The notes below the pieces were generated by a model, which had not been told where the DNA came from, ran no database searches, and was given only the letters and a program-made list of their open reading frames with translations. Of a stretch of 11,646 nt of DNA, positions 6,475 to 11,646 are shown piece by piece. Source of the stretch: Pseudomonadota bacterium (GTDB lineage: Bacteria > Desulfobacterota > Desulfobulbia > Desulfobulbales > SURF-16); assembly GCA_030597865.1 (NCBI GenBank), contig JAUVQZ010000072.1, positions 1 to 11,646 on the forward strand, written 5' to 3'. Position 1 is the stretch's first letter; every line of letters begins with the position of its first letter. The translations under genes were made by a program, and so were the position numbers.

Positions 6475-7047
6475 TCACTCAATTTTCTCAAAGGTCTGAA
6501 TGGTATAGACATACCCCCTGCCAAACCTTGAAGGCACCCGCTTATGGGAAATCCTGACCTTCTCATCAGGGGCCGGTTTCCAGCCTTGAGGGATAATCTT
6601 TGTCCCCCTGGCCTTTTCAAATTTTAAGACCTTTTTGATCTCCGGGATATACACATTGAAGGCCCTCCGGCCCGTCTCCTTTATGATTCCGGTGACCGGA
6701 TTGCCCGGCTCCTTGATATTCGGGTTTGCAGCAATCAGCTCCGCAGTGCTGACGGCCAGAATTGTTCGACCCCGATGATCCTTTGGGTAGTAGGAAATCT
6801 TTACCCTATCACCTTCCCGGGGTCTGAAATCCCCAGGCTGATAGATGGTTGCGCGACCGGTATTGTAGGTTGTCTCAGTGCCGTCTTTGCTGCGCAGAAT
6901 AAAACTCCCAAAACCACCCTTAGTTACTACACCTGTAACCGTCTCATCCCCTGCCCCGGCTGCGACCTCGTCAGCACCCACGCCAAACGACAATAACAGG
7001 CCGGCAATGAAAAAATACGCCCACCATTTCACCATACTCTTTGTCAT
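6475..7047 (-). CDS. Exported protein of two tandem copies of a small beta-rich domain
   Basis: This 190-residue protein of unknown function is probably periplasmic. Residues 1-25 are a signal peptide (basic MTKSMVK, then a hydrophobic stretch, cleavage near FGVGA-DE). The mature part is a tandem repeat. Copy 1 (about 37-105) begins VTGVVTKGGFGSFILRS and contains PREGDRVKISYYPKDHRGR. Copy 2 (about 118-189) begins VTGIIKETGRRAFNVYI and contains PAPDEKVRISHKRVPSRFGR. Each copy has alternating hydrophobic strands and an 'R/K-x-G-D/E-x-V-K/R-I-S' core that suggests a small OB-like or SH3-like barrel. ATG 7047 is supported by GGAGG at 7056-7060, 8 bases upstream. It is convergent with the radical SAM gene and no partner gene is evident. 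The repeat and signal peptide are seen directly; the fold is inferred. Confidence 0.8.
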   Translation of the reverse strand: MTKSMVKWWAYFFIAGLLLSFGVGADEVAAGAGDETVTGVVTKGGFGSFILRSKDGTETTYNTGRATIYQPGDFRPREGDRVKISYYPKDHRGRTILAVSTAELIAANPNIKEPGNPVTGIIKETGRRAFNVYIPEIKKVLKFEKARGTKIIPQGWKPAPDEKVRISHKRVPSRFGRGYVYTIQTFEKIE

Positions 7048-7343
7048 TGTATCCGCCTCCCATGATTAATAAAAGTAGCCTGAAAGCAATCCCGATTACA
7101 GGATAGCTAAACGGCGCACCTCTTTTCAATATGAACTTTTTTCAAGATATATGGCAGGCCCTGTTTAAAAAGCTCCAGGATGGTTTTTTACGGCAAGACA
7201 GGGTTCTTGCCACCGACATTTTTTTATAATCTCCACCACCGCGGTATCTATTCAGCCAATTGTTACTTTACAATATCAATTATCAAGATAACTTCGGTGA
7301 ACAGATACAAAGTTTTTTCAATTAAACACGCTGAATAGTTACT
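7048..7343. other. A+T-rich intergenic spacer between divergent genes
   Basis: No gene is visible. It contains the ribosome binding site of the minus-strand gene at 7056-7060 and a hairpin followed by seven T at 7192-7225. It also has the 8-base inverted pair TATTCAGC (7249-7256) and GCTGAATA (7330-7337), whose right arm lies just before the pseudouridine synthase start. The stretch 7257-7329 is notably A+T-rich and would suit a promoter, but I cannot fix a -10/-35 pair. Confidence 0.5.
7192..7225 (+). terminator. Orphan hairpin followed by a T-run
   Basis: GGCAAGA (7192-7198) and TCTTGCC (7205-7211) form a perfect 7-base-pair stem with a 6-base loop CAGGGT. Seven T follow at 7219-7225. The 7-base gap between stem and T-run is longer than in a canonical intrinsic terminator. 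No plus-strand gene ends nearby, so it could end a short unannotated RNA started within the spacer, or act in a leader. Confidence 0.4.
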
Positions 7344-7982
7344 ATGAAAGTTATATACCAAGACAATCATCTCCTTGTGGTGAACAAGCCTGCCGGCCAA
7401 CTGGTGCAGGGTGATCATACCGGACGGCCAACCTTACTTGATGAGGCCAAGGCCTGGCTGAAGGAGAGGTACAACAAACCGGGAAATGTCTATCTCGGCC
7501 TGGTTCACCGTCTGGATCGTCCCGCCTCCGGGGTTGTTGTGCTGGCCCGGACCTCCAAGGCTGCATCCCGTCTCTCCGCAGAGATCAGGGCCCACCGGCC
7601 TCGCAAGATTTACTGGGCCCAGGTGGCTGGCAAAACGCCCCTCAAAGATGCCTGGACAGACCATCTTCAGCGCCAACAATTCTTCTCAAAAATTGTAGCT
7701 GCCCCGCAAGGAAAAGAGGCCCGCCTCAGCTTCAAACGTCTCAACCACCACAACGGTATCAGTCTGGTGGAAATCTCCCTTGAAACCGGCCGTCATCACC
7801 AGATAAGGGTACAGTTTGCCCATCACGGCTTTCCCCTGGTCGGCGACAGACGCTACGGATCAACCCTTGCCTTTGCCGACCAGGCCATTGCCCTCCATGC
7901 CAGGGAAATGCATATCCGCCATCCCACCAAGGGTGAAGAGATGCATTTTGTCGCTGAACCTGAAAGAAACTGGCTCCTCTAA
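7344..7982 (+). CDS. RluA-family RNA pseudouridine synthase
   Basis: This 212-residue enzyme converts specific uridines in rRNA or tRNA to pseudouridine. It begins with the family opening IYQDNHLLVVNKPAG and has the catalytic motif VHRLDRPASGVVVLA, with Asp58 as the nucleophilic aspartate. Later motifs RKIYWAQVAG, LETGRHHQIRVQFAHHG and PLVGDRRYG are typical of the RluA catalytic fold. There is no N-terminal S4 domain, so it resembles the short RluA/RluC-like or TruC-like forms; the exact target base cannot be read from the sequence. No clear Shine-Dalgarno sequence precedes ATG 7344, but the family start fits exactly. The stop lies only 13 bases from the convergent stop of the next gene, and no terminator is visible there. 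Confidence 0.93.
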   Translation: MKVIYQDNHLLVVNKPAGQLVQGDHTGRPTLLDEAKAWLKERYNKPGNVYLGLVHRLDRPASGVVVLARTSKAASRLSAEIRAHRPRKIYWAQVAGKTPLKDAWTDHLQRQQFFSKIVAAPQGKEARLSFKRLNHHNGISLVEISLETGRHHQIRVQFAHHGFPLVGDRRYGSTLAFADQAIALHAREMHIRHPTKGEEMHFVAEPERNWLL

Positions 7983-7995
7983 GCCCGACAGACCC

Positions 7996-9654
7996 CTAAA
8001 GCCTTCCCCTGTCCAGGACCTGATAGACCCAGAAACCATTATGAACCGAGATCACCGGGCTGACCTGACCCGGTTCCAGCCCGGCAAGGACCTCATCAAC
8101 CCGGCTGTCCTTGCGCAGATAACGGCGGGGCAGGAGCCCGCCATGGTGCCGTGAACCAGCCTGGGAATATTGCCGGGCCACTTCGTCAAAGGGGCGCCCT
8201 TCCCCAAGGAGCCCATGACTCTCACGGGCAAGCTGTAACTGCTCCTCCACCTTTTCAAGGCTGTCATAGGGATTTACGTAACGAAAAATCCCGCGCAGAT
8301 CCAGCCAGGGAGGGGTGTTGTCACCTCCGGCACCACGTCCTTTGCCATGGTGGCCAATCACACTCAAAAAATCATACTTTGCCTGGCAGGTTGGCGTTTC
8401 AGAGGCGGCAAGACACCCCTTAACGTCCTGAAGAGCAGCGACAAGCAGACTGACCGACCTCCCATGCTGGTCACCCCCTCCTCTTTCCTGCTGCTTACGG
8501 ACAGCATGGACATAGGCCCGGACCGATTTGCGCTGGCTGAGAAAATGGCCCAGGCTGAAAAAACAGGTGTCCTGCCTGCCCCCCGCACAAAGGGTCATTT
8601 CCTCACCAATATCTTCTGGTGACTTAATATAGGAGCCCAGCCCCAACCAGAGTTTTTCTGAGCCACCGACAACCTGAACAGCCTCGTCATAGAGGGCCTG
8701 AACCCGCAACTTATCGCCAAAATAATTCATCACAAACAGTTCATCAACAATTCCGGAGCTCAGCCAGCCGGGCCAGTCCTGGCCCTTATCCAAAAAGGCC
8801 TCGACCGGGTCGGGAAATACCGAGGCCGAAAGGCGGATGCCGGGTCTCTCCTCCAGCAGAGCGGCGCGAACCATGGCCACCAGCTTGCTCACCTCTGCGG
8901 CCCGTTGGTAATCCCAGATAAGCCGGGCAGTGATCCGCCGCCTCTGCTCCGGTGGCAAACTGCCATTGAGCCAGGCCGAGAAATCCTGCCTGGTAAGTTG
9001 TTCAGGCAGCTCAGTCACGGCAAGGCCGTACGCATCCGCAAAGCCTTGGGCCAGACCCCCTGCTGCGCCGAAAAAAGAGCCGGGATAACGGACAAAATCA
9101 AGGTGGATCCCTTGCACAGGATAGTTCCGGACAAGTTCAACCACCGCCGCAGTGAAATAGCGCCGGTAGCCTTCAGAGGCCGGATCGGCATAAACCCCTT
9201 CAATCCAGCGCTGGCTCTGCTCAACGGCGTTATAGGTGTCCACCCGCCGCCCCTGATGATCCTTGAGCAGCCATGGTCGCTTTAAGGCAGGATGGCGCGC
9301 ATCCACGGGAAGAGTATCGCCGGTCCATAGATAGTAGACGTTGAGCCAGGCATCAATCTCAACATTTTCGCAGCGAGCGAGCACCTCGGCCAGGGGATCA
9401 AAATCAGGTTCCAGGCCTTCTGCCCTAGGTACCAGGTCGCTCTGATAATAGGCATCTGCACGACCGCGTACCTGGACAAGCAACCTGTCAAAATGCTCCT
9501 GATGGGCCTGGCTGCAGATGGTTGTCACCTTTTCTCTGCTATCGATATCAAAACGAACGACCCAGGCCGCAATCTTCTGGGCCTGGACATTTTCAGACGC
9601 CAGGACAGGGAGGATTAAAAAGATGAGATAGAGAAAGGGATTGAAAAATCGCAT
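7996..9654 (-). CDS. Exported GHL10/YngK-like glycoside-hydrolase-like protein fused to a parvulin-type PPIase domain
   Basis: This 552-residue exported protein has a signal peptide at residues 1-26 (MRFFNPF then a hydrophobic core, cleavage near VQA-QK). Residues about 28-350 form a TIM-barrel-like GHL10 (DUF187, YngK-like) domain. Its marks are AAWVVRFDIDSREKV, LLVQVRGRADAYYQSDLVPR, GIHLDFVRYPG with Asp186 as the likely catalytic-site acid, and VDELFVMNYF. Residues about 350-480 are a linker with paired cysteines and a Gly-rich patch. Residues 485-550 match the C-terminal part of a PpiC/parvulin domain: GRPFDEVARQYSQAGSRHHG, then LEPGQVSPVISVHNGFWVYQ. The parvulin match is short for a full domain, so it may lack the first strand or begin near 460. 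Roles in cell-wall or polysaccharide turnover are proposed for GHL10 proteins; substrate and activity here are unknown. No ribosome binding site is obvious before ATG 9654. The gene ends in TAG. Confidence 0.87.
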   Translation of the reverse strand: MRFFNPFLYLIFLILPVLASENVQAQKIAAWVVRFDIDSREKVTTICSQAHQEHFDRLLVQVRGRADAYYQSDLVPRAEGLEPDFDPLAEVLARCENVEIDAWLNVYYLWTGDTLPVDARHPALKRPWLLKDHQGRRVDTYNAVEQSQRWIEGVYADPASEGYRRYFTAAVVELVRNYPVQGIHLDFVRYPGSFFGAAGGLAQGFADAYGLAVTELPEQLTRQDFSAWLNGSLPPEQRRRITARLIWDYQRAAEVSKLVAMVRAALLEERPGIRLSASVFPDPVEAFLDKGQDWPGWLSSGIVDELFVMNYFGDKLRVQALYDEAVQVVGGSEKLWLGLGSYIKSPEDIGEEMTLCAGGRQDTCFFSLGHFLSQRKSVRAYVHAVRKQQERGGGDQHGRSVSLLVAALQDVKGCLAASETPTCQAKYDFLSVIGHHGKGRGAGGDNTPPWLDLRGIFRYVNPYDSLEKVEEQLQLARESHGLLGEGRPFDEVARQYSQAGSRHHGGLLPRRYLRKDSRVDEVLAGLEPGQVSPVISVHNGFWVYQVLDRGRL

Positions 9655-9755
9655 CGCTTGACCCGGTTGGGTGCAAATGGTAAAGAGGGCGTCTATATTA
9701 CGGAACCCCCTTGCTACTTTTAACCGGCCTTGACCGGCTTCCTAGTGATACCAAA

Positions 9756-10532
9756 ATGTGCGCTGCTGACAAACAAGAAAAAATATTTCCCGATGGCATG
9801 GTGCCCCTGGGCAAGGACCCCTTCACCTTTGCCTGCCACCCAGGGGTTTCCTGCTGGCTTACCTGCTGCCGCAATGTGGACATGTTGCTCTACCCCTATG
9901 ACATTATCCTCCTGAAAACCCATCTCAACATCCGCTCTGATGCGTTTCTGGAACGATACGTCAATGTGGCACGGGGGCCCAATCCCAGCTTTCCGTCCCT
10001 AATGATGAAGATGAACGAGTTCAACGCCTGCACCTTCCTTGCCAAGGAAGGCTGCACAGTGTATGAAAGCAGGCCATCAGCCTGCCGCATGTACCCCCTG
10101 GAGCGGGCCGTTGACCGCACTGCAACAAAGGGCCGGGCTGATGAGTTCTACTTCCTCACCAACCATGATTACTGCAAGGGCCATGCTGAGGACAAAAAAT
10201 GGACGGTTAAAGAGTGGCTGCGCGACCAGAAGTTGATGATCCACAACAGCCATGCCGACCGCTGGGCCGAAATGGACACCATGTTTGCCACCAATCCCTG
10301 GGCCGGTGAAGGGGCGGCTGGTCCACGCCAGAAGCTTGCCTTTCTGGTCTGTTACAATATCGATGGTTTTCGCGACTATGTGCGCGACAAAAATATCCTT
10401 GCCGAGTTTAAGATGCCTGCCACCCGGATCCGCGCCATTGAACAGGACGATCTCTCCCTGCTCTCCTTCGGCTACGACTGGCTGCAGCTTGTCTTAACTG
10501 GCGCGCCCACCTTAAAAAGAAGGAAGAGATAG
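9756..10532 (+). CDS. YkgJ-family cysteine-cluster protein
   Basis: This protein of 258 residues, counted from ATG 9756, belongs to the CxxxCxxCC (YkgJ) family. The family is thought to bind a metal or an iron-sulfur cluster through conserved cysteines; its reaction is not established. Visible markers are FACHPGVSCWLTCCRNVDML (Cys27, 33, 37, 38), then YPYDIILLKTHLNI. Later come NACTFL (Cys92), EGCTVYESRPSACRMYPLER (Cys100, 110) and DYCKGH (Cys140). The wording matches the YkgJ form in which the first cluster is followed by an LTPYDI-like helix. The frame is open back to a TTG at 9711; ATG 9756 is chosen because homology starts well after it and no Shine-Dalgarno sequence supports the TTG. It ends in TAG, 35 bases before the DUF5063 gene and on the same strand, so the two probably share a transcript. 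Confidence 0.87.
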   Translation: MCAADKQEKIFPDGMVPLGKDPFTFACHPGVSCWLTCCRNVDMLLYPYDIILLKTHLNIRSDAFLERYVNVARGPNPSFPSLMMKMNEFNACTFLAKEGCTVYESRPSACRMYPLERAVDRTATKGRADEFYFLTNHDYCKGHAEDKKWTVKEWLRDQKLMIHNSHADRWAEMDTMFATNPWAGEGAAGPRQKLAFLVCYNIDGFRDYVRDKNILAEFKMPATRIRAIEQDDLSLLSFGYDWLQLVLTGAPTLKRRKR

Positions 10533-10567
10533 GTCCTGACTTCCCCCTATCCAGAACCCAAAAACCC

Positions 10568-11092
10568 ATGGCGCCCTTGAACCACGACCTTGACCCCAAC
10601 GACATCTTCATCAGTGAAGAGACTGAGGCCATTCTCACCTTTGCCGAGATTGCTAACGATTTCTGCGACTGGGTTGAGATAGGACCGGAGGATTACGAGG
10701 ATGAAATCTATTCGGCCTTAAATCTGCTGTCCTCCCTCTACCAACAGGTCCTGCAGCTCCCGGAGGTGGAACCTCGCTATGAAGATCTCGACCTTCTCGG
10801 CCTGCATCACAGGGAGGCGCCGGAAATTGTCCAGCGCTTTGACAACCTGCCCTTTCACTCTTACCAGTCCATCATCGCCCCCCTTACCAATAAGGAACAG
10901 GTGCCGGAGAGGCGTGACATCAGACTCGACATAAAAGATATCTATCTTGAGATCAGGGAAGGCCTGAACCTCTACACGGAGGGGAAACGAACCAGCGCCG
11001 TTTTTTACTGGACATCTTCCTTTGCCTTCCAGTGGGGCCGGAATGTGGTCGATGCCCAGAAGGCCCTGCATGCTTTTTTGGCCAAGACCTGA
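10568..11092 (+). CDS. DUF5063 family protein
   Basis: This 174-residue cytoplasmic, acidic, mostly helical protein has no signal peptide or membrane segment. It follows the DUF5063 pattern. An N-terminal helix TFAEIANDFCDWVE comes first, then LNLLSSLYQQVLQLPEVEP, a central FHSYQSIIAPL, the signature DIRLDIKDIYLEIREGLNLY, and the closing FQWGRNVVDAQKALHAFL. No function is established for the family and no catalytic residues are evident. The start follows 35 bases after the YkgJ stop; the ribosome binding site is weak. Pairing with a YkgJ gene hints at a shared, possibly metal-related, role, but that is speculative. Confidence 0.8.
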   Translation: MAPLNHDLDPNDIFISEETEAILTFAEIANDFCDWVEIGPEDYEDEIYSALNLLSSLYQQVLQLPEVEPRYEDLDLLGLHHREAPEIVQRFDNLPFHSYQSIIAPLTNKEQVPERRDIRLDIKDIYLEIREGLNLYTEGKRTSAVFYWTSSFAFQWGRNVVDAQKALHAFLAKT

Positions 11093-11238
11093 ACCCTAGG
11101 CGTCTGTCAAAAAAATAGCTTTGCCCTGATGGTCGGCATCATTGGCGGCCTTAGCTACCAGTTCGGGTCTCCATGGGGCCCAAGCTCCGCACCATTCCCC
11201 CCCTCTTTATCCCTATCTCCACCTCCTTCTGGCGCTGA

Positions 11239-11463
11239 TCAAAGGCTGAGGCCAAAGAGGCCGAGGTGCTCAAAAAGTATCTTGGTGCCGATGGCAATGA
11301 GGATAATGCCGCCGACAAGTTCGATCTTGCCCTCAAAGAGATGGCCGATCTTGTCACCGATGATCACCCCGGCGCTGGACATGACAAAAGTCACCACGCC
11401 GATAATAAGGGCCGGGGCCATTATCTCCACATCTATGAAGGAAAAGGTAAGACCAACGGCCAG
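11239..11463 (-). pseudogene. mntP: MntP manganese efflux pump, C-terminal fragment
   Basis: About 75 residues match the C-terminal 40 percent of MntP, an inner-membrane Mn(II) exporter of about 190 residues. Visible are LAVGLTFSFIDVEIMAPALI, then GVVTFVMSSAGVIIGDKIGH and ELVGGIILIAIGTKILFEHL, ending near GLFGLSL and TGA at 11239-11241. Two to three hydrophobic helices can be seen. The match stops abruptly just before LAVG, where intact MntP has a conserved Asp-Ala (SLDAMAVG in E. coli MntP). The frame stays open to 11526, but those residues are the antisense of the adjacent DUF3179 sequence and do not look like MntP. The protein therefore lacks its first half and cannot be a working transporter as it stands. 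The 146 bases between 11093 and 11238 hold no recognisable gene. Confidence 0.82.
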
Positions 11464-11646
11464 TTTCTGATCTTCCGTCTTAATCCCCCCCAGAGCTCGA
11501 ACCCCAACTTCTTCGCCAACGCCCACGGCACCAAGGACATGGTGTTGGGTGTGCGGCTGGACGGCGAGGCAAAGGCTTACCCGTTCCAGAACATGGGGCG
11601 GCAGGCGGTCATCAACGACGCTCTCGGCGACGTCGACATCGTCGTG
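11464..11646 (+). CDS. DUF3179-domain protein, internal fragment (5' end missing, cut by window edge)
   Basis: On the plus strand the frame reads NPNFFANAHGTKDMVLGVRL from about 11497 and then DGEAKAYPFQNMGRQAVIND, running open off the window. 'VLGV-x-L-x-GEAKAYP' followed by a 'VINDALGD' segment is the start of a DUF3179 domain, a family of uncharacterised, often exported proteins. Intact members have some 60-80 residues before this point. Here the upstream part is replaced by the antisense of mntP. The frame happens to stay open through it back to a TGA at 11236-11238, with an ATG at 11341, so a chimeric product is formally possible. The exact left limit is uncertain: the MntP match ends at 11463 and the domain is recognisable only from about 11490-11500. 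The family call is made from a short segment. Confidence 0.6.

Noticed and set aside
11129..11470. Plus-strand open frame of 113 codons over the mntP fragment
   Set aside because: Proline/serine-rich translation without homology, antisense to a clear MntP C-terminus.
1..11646. CRISPR array, tRNA, rRNA or transposase genes
   Set aside because: No regularly spaced long direct repeats, no cloverleaf or rRNA-like sequence, and no transposase motifs were seen on either strand.

Overview
The window looks like chromosomal DNA from a Gram-negative, probably anaerobic bacterium. The evidence is several signal-peptide proteins, a cobalamin-type radical SAM enzyme and a YkgJ-type cysteine-cluster protein of the style common in Desulfobacterota. 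The lineage call (Desulfobacterota, perhaps near Desulfobulbales) is an impression from protein style and moderately G+C-rich codon use. It has not been tested by any search.

Left block (1-4409, all minus strand): a tightly packed specialised fatty-acid or polyketide-like operon. In transcription order it holds a small exported protein with 11-residue helical repeats, a FabB-like ketosynthase, a CrtI/retinol-saturase-like FAD oxidoreductase broken by an in-frame TAG, a FabF-like ketosynthase, and an acyl carrier protein cut by the window edge. Most junctions overlap by a few bases. Both ketosynthases keep Cys-His-His and the ACP keeps its phosphopantetheine serine. The set could extend an ACP-bound acyl chain and change its unsaturation. 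Sets like this resemble clusters discussed for unusual lipids or polyenes, such as the ladderane candidate genes of anammox bacteria. The product here is unknown, and the operon probably continues left of the window.

Middle (4410-7343): a 558-base intergenic region with a possible promoter for each side and a patch of small repeats. A divergent cobalamin-binding radical SAM protein follows, which could belong to the same pathway. Next is a convergent exported protein made of two copies of one domain, with a likely bidirectional terminator between them. A 296-base spacer then carries an orphan hairpin followed by a T-run.

Right block (7344-11646): ordinary single genes in mixed orientation. 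They are an RluA-family pseudouridine synthase, an exported GHL10 (YngK-like) glycoside-hydrolase-like protein fused to a C-terminal parvulin domain, a YkgJ-family protein and a DUF5063 protein. The last 400 bases hold a sharp breakpoint. The C-terminal part of the manganese exporter MntP (minus) abuts the middle of a DUF3179 protein (plus), and both lack their 5' ends. This is either a rearrangement scar or a chimeric assembly join.

The main points for a second look are the amber-interrupted oxidoreductase in an otherwise intact lipid-type operon, the hendecad-repeat exported protein heading that operon, the GHL10-parvulin fusion, and the MntP/DUF3179 breakpoint.
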